Source: JAHBTB01 sp964451255 | Lineage (GTDB): Bacteria; Armatimonadota; Fimbriimonadia; Fimbriimonadales; Fimbriimonadaceae | Direction: 5' to 3' | Length of the DNA: 62,444 bases | Assembly (NCBI GenBank): GCA_964451255.1 | Contig: CAYVHL010000011.1 | Location: 1 to 62,444, forward strand | Position numbers and translations under genes: made by a program | Shown here: positions 32,980 to 41,327 of the stretch, piece by piece | Position numbering within the stretch: the first letter of the stretch is position 1 | How the letters are laid out: each line of letters begins with the position of its first letter | The notes under the pieces: model-generated | What the model saw: the letters and a program-made list of their open reading frames with translations, nothing else | Told to the model about the DNA's origin: nothing | Database searches by the model: none

Positions 32980-34088
32980 GGCGGATTGACGCCTTGGTCA
33001 TCAAGGAGGTGGCGCCGATGTGGTTCTTCAGCGCGCTCCTTTTCAGCGTCCTCATATCGGCGGGCCAGTTCCTCTTTGAACTCATCCACCTGGTCAGCGA
33101 CGGGGCCCCGGCCTATAAGGTCGCCCAGCTCGCCATGCTGATCTTTCCCGGAATCTTGGCTAAGAGCTTTCCTATGGGGATGCTCCTCGCGACCCTACTC
33201 GCATTCGGCCGCTTGAGCGGCGACAGCGAGATCGTCGCGCTGCGGGCAGCCGGGATCAGCGTGGGCAGGATCATGGCCCCTGTGGCCGCCCTCGGTCTGG
33301 CGGTGGCTCTACTCACCTTCACGTTCAACGAGCAGGTCGTCCCGTGGGCCTCCTCGACCGCCATACGCATCCGCGCCGGCATGGAGGAAAGCCTCCACAA
33401 GTCGCGTCAGCAAAGTGCTTCGCAGCCCTTCTTTGACGGCGACCGCCTGATCGGCTTCATCAACGCGACCGACGTCGACCTCTCCACCCAAACCCTCCGA
33501 GACGTCACTATCGTCAGCCTCGACCCAGACCGGAATGTCCAGAGCGTCCTGCAGGCCGACAACCTTCAGTACACCGACATCCATGATTGGAAGGTCGTGG
33601 GCAAGGCGACGATCTACTTCGTGCAGAGCAAGATGAGGGTCGAAGTGGCCGAAGGCGCCTGGCCCCAAGGTGCGACCAAGCCCAAATTGTCCCTAGACGA
33701 CATCATCACACGTACCCTTCGCGACCTTGACGTCTACGACATGAGGGAGATGGCGGAGAGGATCGAAAGCCTGCGCGCCGACCCGAACCACGACAAAGGC
33801 GAACTCTCCAACCTTGAGTTCGGCTATTGGAACAAGATCGCGGTACCTCTCGGGGCACTCGTCTTTGGCCTGCTCGGCGCACCTATGGGTATCAGGAACC
33901 ACCGCTCGGGGGCCGCGACCGGGTTCGCCCTGTCGATCATCATCATTTTCGGATACGTTATGGTCACGAACGTGCTCGCCGTCATGTCTCGAGGCGGTCT
34001 TGTACCGGCCTGGGCCGCAAGTTTCGTCCCGGTGGGGGTCGGGATGGTGGCGGCGGCCGTCTTGATCAGAAGAAAGAACGTGCTGTGA
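32976..34088 (+). CDS. LptF/LptG family permease (YjgP/YjgQ)
   Basis: A 370-residue membrane protein. It opens with RIDALVIKEVAPMWFFSALLF, has three transmembrane helices in the first ~110 residues (including LISAGQFLFELIHLV, AMLIFPGILAKSFPMGMLLATL and MAPVAALGLAVALLTF), a periplasmic jellyroll domain (about 120-260) and three C-terminal helices (GALVFGLLGAPMGI, FALSIIIIFGYVMVTNVLAVM). This is the LptF/G layout. Only one permease is encoded here, whereas Proteobacteria need an LptF-LptG pair. GTG 32976 overlaps the lptB stop. Confidence 0.9.
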   Translation: MRRIDALVIKEVAPMWFFSALLFSVLISAGQFLFELIHLVSDGAPAYKVAQLAMLIFPGILAKSFPMGMLLATLLAFGRLSGDSEIVALRAAGISVGRIMAPVAALGLAVALLTFTFNEQVVPWASSTAIRIRAGMEESLHKSRQQSASQPFFDGDRLIGFINATDVDLSTQTLRDVTIVSLDPDRNVQSVLQADNLQYTDIHDWKVVGKATIYFVQSKMRVEVAEGAWPQGATKPKLSLDDIITRTLRDLDVYDMREMAERIESLRADPNHDKGELSNLEFGYWNKIAVPLGALVFGLLGAPMGIRNHRSGAATGFALSIIIIFGYVMVTNVLAVMSRGGLVPAWAASFVPVGVGMVAAAVLIRRKNVL

Positions 34089-35596
34089 ACCCGGTCATAC
34101 CGTTTGTCATAGTGATGGTCCTCGTCGGCGGATTTGTCGCCGCCGCAGGTGACGCCATCGGCCGTAACCTGGGCAAGAAAAGGCTCAGGATCGGCCATCT
34201 GCGCCCAAAACACACCGCCATCCTGGGCACTTTCCTGGCGGGCATGGCCGGCACAGCTGTCACCATCGTCATCCTCGCGACGGTCAGCGAGCCGATCAAG
34301 AAGTGGTTGCTCGAGAGCGAAAAGACCAAGGTCGAACTGGCAGACCTCAAGCAACAGAGAGACTCTGCGCAGGAAACGGTCGGCAAGACTCAAAAGCAGT
34401 TGGACGGACTGAAGGCTGAACTGTCTGGCCAGGCCGTCAAGTTGGTGGAGGAGCAGGGCAAAGTCACCGACGCCAAGGCGGAGTCAGAGAAGTTCAAGAA
34501 GGACGCCACGGCATTCAAGAACCGGGTCGATGATGTCCGCAAGAGCCTCACGACGACTTCCGATCAACTCAAGAAAACCCTCGTTGACCTCCAAAAGGTC
34601 CGCCAGGAGACGACCGACGCCAAAGCCGAACAAAACCGTATCTCTGCCGACAACACGAAGATCCAGCAGAAGAACCAAGAACTCACCGTCCTCAACGAGA
34701 AGCTCACAAACGATCTAGGCTCCTTGCAAGGCCAGGTCACCCAGCTTGAAGCTAGCGTCAAGGAACTTAATGCGGCAAAGATCCAGCTCGACAAGACCTA
34801 TAACGAAAGACTCGCTTCCAACCAAGCAGATCTGAAGCGTGTCAAGGATCAGTACGACCAAGCCGTCTCGGACCTCCAGACTGCCAAGGACAACCTGGAC
34901 TCTGTGAGGGCGCTCATACAACAACTGGGCAACGCCCAGGTCAACGCCCGGACCAGCCCACTCATCTATAACGCAGGCGACGAACTCGCCCGTACGGTCA
35001 TCCCTCCCCGCAGCAACGAGGCCGAAGTCAGGAACCTGTTGCTCGCCGCTCTGCGCGAGGCGGAAACCGGGGCAAAGGGCAAAGGCGCGAAGACCACGGC
35101 GACGGGCGGGCAGACCGCCGGGTTTGTGGACATCGACCGCAATGGCCGGACAATATCTGTGGCCGAGCAAGAACGCGAGGTCATCTCCCAGGTCGCCAAC
35201 AAGAACGATCAGAGCGTCCTGGTCCTTGACTCCGCGGTCAACGCGTTCAAAGGCGAGTTCGTCTGGGTGATACCGTCGGTGCGACCGAATCCAGTCGTCT
35301 TTCAAGCCAACGAACTTGTCGCCGAAGGCCAAGTCGATGGGAGGCTCAGCGAGGCCGAAGTGACCAAACAGGTGCTCGACCTCGTGAACACGAAGGTGCG
35401 AGACGTGGCGTTGCGGCGCGGGATGATCCCAGCGACCGGTAGCGAGATGCCGCTCGGCCAAGTGACCATCGAACAGATCCTCGCCATCGTCAAGCAGGTG
35501 CGTGACAGCGAAAAGACCGTGAGGGTCCAGTTCCTCGCGGCCCAGGTGACCAGGGCGGCCGAGCCTCTGCGCCTGGCACATCGGCTAAGACTATGA
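34085..35596 (+). CDS. DUF3084 family membrane-anchored coiled-coil protein
   Basis: A 503-residue protein of the DUF3084 family, known mostly from Cyanobacteria and Deinococcus-Thermus. Two hydrophobic segments (about residues 4-20 and 42-66) anchor it. A long coiled coil follows (about 75-285, rich in Lys, Gln and Asp), then a globular domain (about 290-500) with ELARTVIPPRSNEAEVRNLL and VLDSAVNAFKGEFVWVIPS. Its function is unknown. GTG 34085 overlaps the permease stop, and its own stop overlaps the next gene, so it is tightly coupled to the Lpt operon. A role in bridging or regulating envelope transport is only inference. Confidence 0.87.
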   Translation: MNPVIPFVIVMVLVGGFVAAAGDAIGRNLGKKRLRIGHLRPKHTAILGTFLAGMAGTAVTIVILATVSEPIKKWLLESEKTKVELADLKQQRDSAQETVGKTQKQLDGLKAELSGQAVKLVEEQGKVTDAKAESEKFKKDATAFKNRVDDVRKSLTTTSDQLKKTLVDLQKVRQETTDAKAEQNRISADNTKIQQKNQELTVLNEKLTNDLGSLQGQVTQLEASVKELNAAKIQLDKTYNERLASNQADLKRVKDQYDQAVSDLQTAKDNLDSVRALIQQLGNAQVNARTSPLIYNAGDELARTVIPPRSNEAEVRNLLLAALREAETGAKGKGAKTTATGGQTAGFVDIDRNGRTISVAEQEREVISQVANKNDQSVLVLDSAVNAFKGEFVWVIPSVRPNPVVFQANELVAEGQVDGRLSEAEVTKQVLDLVNTKVRDVALRRGMIPATGSEMPLGQVTIEQILAIVKQVRDSEKTVRVQFLAAQVTRAAEPLRLAHRLRL

Positions 35597-36018
35597 GCAA
35601 CTTAGGCGACAAGACGGTCCTGGCGATCGACCCGGGGTCCAGCAAGGCAGGCATGGCGGTGGTCAGCAGATCGGCGACAGGCGACGTCGAACTCCTCTGG
35701 CGAGCCGTCGTCTCCGTGGCTGATGTTACGGCCAAGGTGGAAGAAGCGCAAGAGAAGTTTCCCTTCTCCATGGTCGTCATCGGTTCTGGCACCCGGTCCC
35801 GCCGCACTGTCGACATGCTCCGCGAAGCCTTCCCGAGTGTGGGCATCTTGGTGGTCGATGAAAAGGACACGACGATCCAAGCCCGCGAACGGTATTGGCA
35901 ACATAACCCGAGGCCTTGGTGGCGGAGACTCCTGCCCGCCACCATGCAAATGCCCCCGGTTCCGGTGGACGACTTTGTCGCCATGATCCTTGCCGAGCGT
36001 GTCCTCGGCGTGGAATAG
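35593..36018 (+). CDS. RuvC/YqgF-like RNase H-fold protein
   Basis: A 141-residue protein opening with the RNase H-fold signature VLAIDPGSSKAGMAVV, in which the Asp is the expected first metal ligand. VVIGSGTRSRRTVDML and ILVVDEKDTTIQARERYWQ follow, then VPVDDFVAMILAERVL. It resembles RuvC and the pre-16S rRNA nuclease YqgF. DUF3084 genes in Cyanobacteria are commonly followed by such a gene, so the pairing is conserved across phyla. ATG 35593 overlaps the DUF3084 stop. Whether it is an active nuclease is open. Confidence 0.78.
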   Translation: MSNLGDKTVLAIDPGSSKAGMAVVSRSATGDVELLWRAVVSVADVTAKVEEAQEKFPFSMVVIGSGTRSRRTVDMLREAFPSVGILVVDEKDTTIQARERYWQHNPRPWWRRLLPATMQMPPVPVDDFVAMILAERVLGVE

Positions 36019-36019
36019 C

Positions 36020-37102
36020 TCAGTCTTCCGCTGGTTTCACGCCGGCGGCGATCGTCTTCAGGAAGATCTCCTCTTGATCCGGCCCAAAGCCGCCGAAACC
36101 TCGGTCGATCACTCCGTCCTTGTTCACGACCAAGACGTAGGGCGTGTAATTGATGCCCCACTTCCGCTCCATTTCGCCGCTTTTGTCCCAATAGAGGGGA
36201 CGGTTGCCGTCGTGGCCCGCAGCCTGTGGTGCGACCGACCCGAGAGACACTTCGATGAACGCGGCGTCCTTTCCGTACTGGCTCTGCGCTTTGGTCAAGG
36301 CTCCGGCCATGGAACGGCTTGGGGCACATTCCGGCGCGGTAAAAACGACGACCGTCGTCTTTCCGCTGACGCTCAGCTTCGCTGCCTTACCGGTCGCCAT
36401 ATCCACGACATCGACTGCGGGGACCTTGTCGGTCGCCACAAGTGGCCTGTACGGGGGCAAGACGCTGAAAGGCACGTAGCCGTCGGGGATGCGTCCGGAG
36501 ATTTCATTCGACAGGGTGGCCAGTCGTTCGTGTGAAGTGAAGTCCCAGGTGTATTCGGACTTTGCCATCGGCGTGTCGACTTTCAGGTGCTGCCTCACAA
36601 GACGCCCGTCTTTGTCGATGAACAGGCTGATGTCAATGTTGCCGCCCCCGTCGGCCGCTTGATGAGAATCGATCTCGTCCACTTGCTTTCCCCCGATCGT
36701 GACAGCCTTAGGGGGCGACCACTTGATATGGAGCAATGCCTTTGGTTGGGCCAAGTAGTTTGGATAAATCTCCAACAGCATCCCAGCGTTCGGCGGCGGC
36801 GGCACAAGCGCATCGAACACGGGCCACTCAAGATAGGTCTTGGCTTGGTGGACAAAGAAGATGGTCGAGCCAGATGTCTGGACAAAGGCAAAGTCAAACA
36901 TCTTCCCTTTTGCCTCCAGCTTCTGGGTCAATGGCTTGGCGTATTCCCATGTACAGTCGGCCAGCTTCTCCAGCTTGGCGTTCGATACGGTGAAGGCGGT
37001 TTTGTAGTGGGTAGCCCCCTCCATATAGCGGGCCAGGCGTCCAGCCGGGCTGTCGGCCTGGCCGACGACGATCGCGGCGGCTACTAGCGAGATCGAGAAC
37101 AT
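36020..37102 (-). CDS. exported protein with LolA-like N-terminal and thioredoxin-like C-terminal domains
   Basis: A 360-residue protein with a signal peptide (MFSISLVAAAIVVGQA). Residues ~20-210 resemble the DUF2092/LolA-like lipoprotein-carrier fold (YMEGATHYKTAFTVSNAKLE, TYLEWPVFDAL). Residues ~235-355 are a thioredoxin-like (AhpC/TlpA) domain: KTTVVVFTAPECAPSRSM, WDKSGEMERKWGINYTPYVLVV. The usual CxxC is CAPS, so only the first cysteine is kept. This points to a monothiol or non-redox role. Stop 36020 lies 1 bp from the convergent gene end. No clear promoter hexamer; CATAAT sits 20 bp before the ATG. Confidence 0.75.
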   Translation of the reverse strand: MFSISLVAAAIVVGQADSPAGRLARYMEGATHYKTAFTVSNAKLEKLADCTWEYAKPLTQKLEAKGKMFDFAFVQTSGSTIFFVHQAKTYLEWPVFDALVPPPPNAGMLLEIYPNYLAQPKALLHIKWSPPKAVTIGGKQVDEIDSHQAADGGGNIDISLFIDKDGRLVRQHLKVDTPMAKSEYTWDFTSHERLATLSNEISGRIPDGYVPFSVLPPYRPLVATDKVPAVDVVDMATGKAAKLSVSGKTTVVVFTAPECAPSRSMAGALTKAQSQYGKDAAFIEVSLGSVAPQAAGHDGNRPLYWDKSGEMERKWGINYTPYVLVVNKDGVIDRGFGGFGPDQEEIFLKTIAAGVKPAED

Positions 37103-37213
37103 GGCTATGGGCCCCTCGGTCCATTATGCCGCCAATCCCGCAGGCTTGCCGGGCTCATCGCGATCATCGTCATGGAATGGCTTCCACACCGGGCTTGGGA
37201 GGCACTGTTGGGC

Positions 37214-37663
37214 ATGAACGAGGCGAGGTACGTGGTGTTTCGGTTGGATGACGAAAGGTTTGGCCTCCCCGTAGGCAAAGTCACAAGGATCCTCAATGGC
37301 CAGGCAGGTCACTCCGGGCCCGACGACGCCTTCGTCGGATGGGCCGAAGTGGAACGCACGACGGTGCCCGTCCTCGACACCCGCTTTCTCTTTGGGTTCA
37401 AGCCCCGGCTCGGCGTTTCCAGACTCGTGGTCGTCGGCACGGCCTTCGGGGCTGTCGCACTGAAGGTGGATTCGGTGGAAGGGATCGTGGATTTCACCGA
37501 GGATGAAATCGATCGCTCAGCGGTCTCTGACGAGGGCGACGAGGAGAAGTTTGTCATCGGGCTTGCACGTCAAGGCGATGAGCTGGTCGCCCTGCTCGAA
37601 GCCGACAAGGTCGTCCCGCCCGACCTCATGCGAAAGTTACGGCACGAGCCAGCCGCCGCCTAA
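37214..37663 (+). CDS. CheW-like domain protein
   Basis: A 149-residue single CheW domain: YVVFRLDDERFGLPVGKVTRI, VPVLDTRFLFGFKP, RLVVVGTAFGAVALKVDSVEGI, then DELVALLEADKVVP. CheW proteins couple chemoreceptors to CheA; no other chemotaxis gene is in the window, so it may serve a remote or degenerate pathway. ATG 37214 begins at the domain; an in-frame ATG at 37172 would add 14 residues and cannot be excluded. Its end overlaps the convergent phosphoesterase gene by 4 bp. Confidence 0.82.
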   Translation: MNEARYVVFRLDDERFGLPVGKVTRILNGQAGHSGPDDAFVGWAEVERTTVPVLDTRFLFGFKPRLGVSRLVVVGTAFGAVALKVDSVEGIVDFTEDEIDRSAVSDEGDEEKFVIGLARQGDELVALLEADKVVPPDLMRKLRHEPAAA

Positions 37664-38391
37664 GCAGACAACCACTTCCGCAGGCCGCCTTCCAGGCGAC
37701 GTTGGGCAACGTCCCACCGGTACATTCCCGCATACCTGGCGTGCGACCCGCCTTGGACGACCCAAGTGTCGCCATGCTTCTCCGGCTCCGGCAAGACGGT
37801 GTGGCTGTGGCCCCCGAACACGACGTCGAACACCCCAAGTTCCGCCACGCGAAGGTCGTTCTTGTAACCGCAATGGCTTAGTAGAAACAAGGCGTCGACG
37901 TCGGCTTTGATCCTTGCGCCTTCCGCCGACGCCGCCTCGAACGGATCCGTCCAAAGGTATTGGCTCGCCGGAGCTGTGGCCATCCGCGAGGTCACCATCG
38001 CCACCATCGTCCCAACGACGCCGATGCGCCGCCCCTTCCACTCCAGGATCTTTGACGCGGGGAAGACAAGGCCGCCGTCCTTGGTGGTCATGTTCGCGAC
38101 AACCACCGGCGTGGCCCTGCCCGCCGTCTTGGCGGCAAAGGCAGCTTTCAGGACATGCGACTCCCGGTTGCCCAGTGTGCTCGCGTCGCACCTAAGCCGT
38201 CGAAGACAGTCCCAATAGACCTCCTGCCTGACCGGGACGGCGAGATTTCCGACTTTGACCCCGTCGCCTGAGTCGAAATAGAGGTCAGTCGCCTCCCGGA
38301 GACCCATCAAGAATGGAATGGTCGAGGAGTCCAACTTCCCGTGCAGGTCGTTGGTGTGGAGGATCGAGACGAAGCTGGCGTGTTCGCCCAC
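37660..38391 (-). CDS. metallophosphoesterase, 5'-nucleotidase/UshA-like catalytic domain
   Basis: A 243-residue calcineurin-like phosphoesterase. Metal ligands are visible in LHTNDLHGKL (Asp, His), DSGDGVK (Asp), LGNRESH (Asn, replacing the usual NHE/D block by NRE), LLSHCG (His) and VFGGHSHT (two His). There is no signal peptide and no C-terminal nucleotidase domain, so it is a minimal cytoplasmic version. GTG 38391 is the start nearest the first beta strand. The secG gene ends 10 bp upstream, so it could be cotranscribed with secG. Confidence 0.82.
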   Translation of the reverse strand: MGEHASFVSILHTNDLHGKLDSSTIPFLMGLREATDLYFDSGDGVKVGNLAVPVRQEVYWDCLRRLRCDASTLGNRESHVLKAAFAAKTAGRATPVVVANMTTKDGGLVFPASKILEWKGRRIGVVGTMVAMVTSRMATAPASQYLWTDPFEAASAEGARIKADVDALFLLSHCGYKNDLRVAELGVFDVVFGGHSHTVLPEPEKHGDTWVVQGGSHARYAGMYRWDVAQRRLEGGLRKWLSA

Positions 38392-38401
38392 GAGTGAGGG
38401 C

Positions 38402-38644
38402 CTAGGAGTTCAACCGGTGGCTGATGGCGTCAAGGATCAGCATCAGCACCATGAACCCGCCCCCAAGATAGATCGTGACCTTGGAAATCTGGTCGTCAAA
38501 GCTGGCCTTGCCCCGGAAGGTCGTCCTCACGCTCGAAGAACCGCCAGACATCGCGTCTCCCTTTCCGGTCACGTAGACGATGACCGTGAAGACGATGGCG
38601 ACCAAGAGCGCCAAGACGAGAAGGATGTTGTAGACGATCTGCAC
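38402..38644 (-). CDS. secG: preprotein translocase subunit SecG
   Basis: An 80-residue protein with two transmembrane helices (YNILLVLALLVAIVFTVIVYV and YLGGGFMVLMLILDAI) separated by a Gly/Ser-rich loop containing the SecG-type SSSVRTTFRGKAS. It is the auxiliary subunit of the SecYEG channel. GTG 38644 was chosen because SecG proteins start directly at the QIVYNILL segment and CAGGGG lies 10 nt upstream; an ATG at 38689 would add 15 residues with no family similarity. TACAGT (minus strand, 38672-38677) is a plausible -10. Confidence 0.87.
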   Translation of the reverse strand: MQIVYNILLVLALLVAIVFTVIVYVTGKGDAMSGGSSSVRTTFRGKASFDDQISKVTIYLGGGFMVLMLILDAISHRLNS

Positions 38645-38666
38645 GTTGATGTGCCCCTGCGACGGT

Positions 38667-39806
38667 TCACCACTGTACCCTCCAAACATCGGGGACCCTC
38701 AGGACGATCTCAAGCCCATAGATCGCAATGGAGGTGACCCAGCCGCCAAGGAGCACGTAGGGCAAGCCGCTGTTGACGATCCACCGCCAGGGTGTCGGAT
38801 GGGAATGGGGCGCGCGCTCATAGTTGGCGAGCAACTCTTCGCCAGCCTTGATGCCGGTCTGGATCTGCTCGGCGTTCGGGGGCCTCGTGGTGAAATAGAA
38901 CTGTATCAGCGACCCGACCGGGCGCCAGAGGAGGAAGGCGGCGGCGAGGCCGAGCAAGAGGCTGATCTCGCCGTTCAGGGTTCCGATTGGGGTGAAGGCG
39001 ATGGCGCTGAAGATTGTCAGGCCGGCGATGTAGTTCGTACCACACCTTGGGTGGACCCGAGGCATCCGACGTACCGTCTCCGGCACGAGGTCTTCCCCAC
39101 GTTCGATCGCGTGCACGGTCATGTGCTCCGCCGCGTGCGTGCCGCTGAGCGGGATCACGCGCAACAAGAGCAGGAAGAGGAAGAAGGTCAGCCCCATCAT
39201 CGAGGCCACGACCCAATTGTCGAACCGGTGCGCCACCGGGAGCAGCATCCGGATCGCGGTGGTCGACGTGTCGGCCAGAACAAAGAGACAGGCCATCAAC
39301 GCGCCTGTGAGCACAAGGCCGTACCACGGTGCGCCGCCGTTCACGGTGCCGCTCGTCAAATACACGCCGAGGGGCGTCGCCATGCCCCCGACCATCCTGG
39401 GGCGGTTGCGCCTTCTGGGAGGGTTGAACAACCGTGAAGGCGTCAAGACTCCGACGACCCTTGCGTCGTCGTCGATGACGACCGCATATGTCTCACCCGA
39501 CTCAGACATCCTGCGCAGGGCTTCGGCGCCCGATTCGAACGTGCGGACACTCGCCGCCTCAGGCCTCATGTAGAGCGCCAACTCATCGTTCGGGTCGACG
39601 CCGTTGGCCAACGCCCGGGCCAGTTCCCGCTGGCCGACCACCCCCACATAGCGGCCCTCGCGGACGACCGGCAGGACGTCGAGGCCGTTCTCGGCCATAG
39701 CCCTGGCGGCAGATCGGATGGAGACCACAGACTCTACCGGCGTCACCGGGCGGGTGAGGGATCCCACCGGCAAACCCAACGGGTCGGGAAGCGGCGGAGA
39801 GGTCAT
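38667..39806 (-). CDS. CBS domain pair fused to DUF1385 (YqhQ-like) membrane protein
   Basis: A 379-residue protein. Residues ~15-125 form a CBS pair (VESVVSIRSAARAMAENGLDVLPVV, GEALRRMSESGETYAVVIDD-type blocks, RVVGVLTPSRLF). Residues ~140-379 match DUF1385: GGMATPLGVYLTSGTVNGGA, several transmembrane helices, the conserved SGTHAAEHMTVHAIERGE and HPRCGTNYI with His and Cys residues. DUF1385 proteins (YqhQ in Bacillus) are membrane proteins of unknown function, possibly metal dependent. CBS modules usually sense adenine nucleotides. ATG 39806 overlaps the stop of the SRPBCC gene upstream. The stop lies 22 bp before secG. Confidence 0.85.
   Translation of the reverse strand: MTSPPLPDPLGLPVGSLTRPVTPVESVVSIRSAARAMAENGLDVLPVVREGRYVGVVGQRELARALANGVDPNDELALYMRPEAASVRTFESGAEALRRMSESGETYAVVIDDDARVVGVLTPSRLFNPPRRRNRPRMVGGMATPLGVYLTSGTVNGGAPWYGLVLTGALMACLFVLADTSTTAIRMLLPVAHRFDNWVVASMMGLTFFLFLLLLRVIPLSGTHAAEHMTVHAIERGEDLVPETVRRMPRVHPRCGTNYIAGLTIFSAIAFTPIGTLNGEISLLLGLAAAFLLWRPVGSLIQFYFTTRPPNAEQIQTGIKAGEELLANYERAPHSHPTPWRWIVNSGLPYVLLGGWVTSIAIYGLEIVLRVPDVWRVQW
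38672..38677 (-). promoter_or_regulatory. TACAGT -10 element for secG
   Basis: On the minus strand TACAGT lies 27 bp before GTG 38644, with CAGGGG in the leader. It sits within the last codons of the upstream DUF1385 gene. Confidence 0.3.
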
Positions 39807-40246
39807 GCCTGTTCCGCGCGAAGTTTGATGGCCTGCATTAGGCCCTCGATGTTCTTCGTCGCTAAGCTGTGGACCACCTTTTTCACCAAGGGCCCCAGAC
39901 CGGGGACGACGTACTCGTAGTCCAGATGGCTGTCGAAGAGGGTCTTGCCGCCTTCTTCGTGGAAGGACCAGCTCCCTTCGAGCCGGTCATAGTCGCCCTT
40001 TAGCTGTTTGAACGCGCATGTGTGGGCGTCGTCGTCCCAAACGTCCTCCTGTGTCCATCTGACCTTGATGCCGAAGGCGGAGATCGTCCCGACCCAGTCG
40101 CTGACGACGCGGGAGCCGTCTTCCTCGACGACCGTCAAGGACACCACGTCGTCCATAAAGTCCGGAAAGGAGCGGTTGTCCTTGGCGATGGCGTAGACTT
40201 GCGCGAGAGGAGCGTCGATCCACACGGACGATGTGATGGTGGGCAT
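39803..40246 (-). CDS. SRPBCC family protein (polyketide cyclase/COQ10-like)
   Basis: A 147-residue START/SRPBCC fold: SSVWIDAPLAQVYAIAKDN, FPDFMDDVVSLTVVEEDGSR, WTQEDVWDDDAHTCAFKQL, then LDYEYVVPGLGPLVKKVVHS and a C-terminal helix ending in KLRAEQA. Such proteins bind hydrophobic ligands. ATG 40246 begins the first strand; an open frame reaches 40666 but overlaps a divergent gene. TAGACT lies 31 bp upstream on the minus strand. It is coupled to the CBS-DUF1385 gene by a 4-bp overlap. Confidence 0.85.
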   Translation of the reverse strand: MPTITSSVWIDAPLAQVYAIAKDNRSFPDFMDDVVSLTVVEEDGSRVVSDWVGTISAFGIKVRWTQEDVWDDDAHTCAFKQLKGDYDRLEGSWSFHEEGGKTLFDSHLDYEYVVPGLGPLVKKVVHSLATKNIEGLMQAIKLRAEQA

Positions 40247-40277
40247 AGGTGGTCCGTCCCCAAGACGGCAAAATCCG

Positions 40278-40283
40278 AGTCTA
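40278..40283 (-). promoter_or_regulatory. TAGACT -10 element for SRPBCC-DUF1385 unit
   Basis: On the minus strand TAGACT lies 31 bp before ATG 40246, implying a leader of about 25 nt. No clear Shine-Dalgarno sequence is seen in it. Confidence 0.4.
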
Positions 40284-40340
40284 CCTGCCGCTTCTGATCG
40301 AGGCTCGCCAGTGCCAGAGACCACCCCCCGCCAGACGACG

Positions 40341-41327
40341 ATGAAGGCCCTTGTCCTCCTGGAGCCGGGCCGTTTGGCATTGGACGAGGTGCAGGTTCCC
40401 GAACCGGGCCCGGGCGAGGTGTTGGTGCGCGTCCGTGCCGCCACCACTTGCGGCACCGACCTCAAAGCTTTCCTCCGTGGACACCCCCAGATACCGATGC
40501 CGGGCGTCTTCGGCCATGAATACAGCGGCGACGTCGCCGCCGTCGGAGCGGGCACGCCGTTCAAAGTCGGCGATCCGGTGATGGGCGTCCATTCTGCCCC
40601 CTGCCAGGCATGCCGCTGGTGTCTCGCCGACCAGGAAAACCTCTGCGAGACCGTCATGTCCACCAAGGTCTTGGGTAGCTACGCCGAGTACTTGTTGGTG
40701 CCAGAGCGCGTGGCGAGGTTGAACCTCTTTGAAAAGCCCGACTCCTTGGACTATGCCACCGCTTCGTTGCTCGAACCTCTCTCGTGCGTGGCGCAGGCGC
40801 TTCTAAAGACCCCGCCCAAGGCGACCGACCAGGTCGTCGTGGTCGGCCCGGGTGCCATCGGCCTGCTCTTTGTCGCCGCCCTCCGGCGGATCGGAGTCCA
40901 GGACGTCGTCCTTGTCGGTCGAAATGAAAGGCGCCTTGCCATCGGTGAGAAGATGGGCGCCAGACCAGAGCTTTTCCGCGAGTTCCATGGCGAAGGCGAC
41001 ATGGTGATCGAATGCACGGGCAACGTCGAGGTCTGGGAACGGAGCGTCGGACTGGCGAGGCGTGGCGGTACGGTTGTCTTGTTCGGCGGCTGTCCTGCTG
41101 GTTCAAAGGTGTCCTTCGACACCAAGCGTCTCCACTACGACGAGATCACCTTGGTCAGCCCGTTTCACTTTGGCACCAAGGCCGTGCGGACCGCACGTGG
41201 TTGGCTGCTTGACCCTGCCTTCGACGTCTCCCCGCTTCTGAGCGGCACACGGGAGCTCGCCGACGGCCCAAAAGTGTTCCGCGACCTTGAGGCGGGGGTC
41301 GGCGTCAAGTACGTCTTCAGGCCATGA
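40341..41327 (+). CDS. zinc-dependent alcohol dehydrogenase (MDR family), first of tandem pair
   Basis: A 328-residue medium-chain dehydrogenase: catalytic-zinc CGTDLKAFLRG and GHEYSG, structural-zinc CQACRWCLADQENLC, and the Rossmann motif VVVGPGAIGLLFVAALRRIG. It resembles sorbitol/threonine-type dehydrogenases. ATG 40341 (MKALVLLEPG) is the family start; GTG 40314 is in frame but less likely. Its stop overlaps the start of a second dehydrogenase by 4 bp. Substrate unknown. Confidence 0.87.
   Translation: MKALVLLEPGRLALDEVQVPEPGPGEVLVRVRAATTCGTDLKAFLRGHPQIPMPGVFGHEYSGDVAAVGAGTPFKVGDPVMGVHSAPCQACRWCLADQENLCETVMSTKVLGSYAEYLLVPERVARLNLFEKPDSLDYATASLLEPLSCVAQALLKTPPKATDQVVVVGPGAIGLLFVAALRRIGVQDVVLVGRNERRLAIGEKMGARPELFREFHGEGDMVIECTGNVEVWERSVGLARRGGTVVLFGGCPAGSKVSFDTKRLHYDEITLVSPFHFGTKAVRTARGWLLDPAFDVSPLLSGTRELADGPKVFRDLEAGVGVKYVFRP

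Noticed and set aside
38645..38689. ATG 38689 as the secG start
   Set aside because: Would add a glycine/proline-rich 15-residue extension upstream of the typical SecG start, and would precede the likely promoter-distal GTG with its CAGGGG site.
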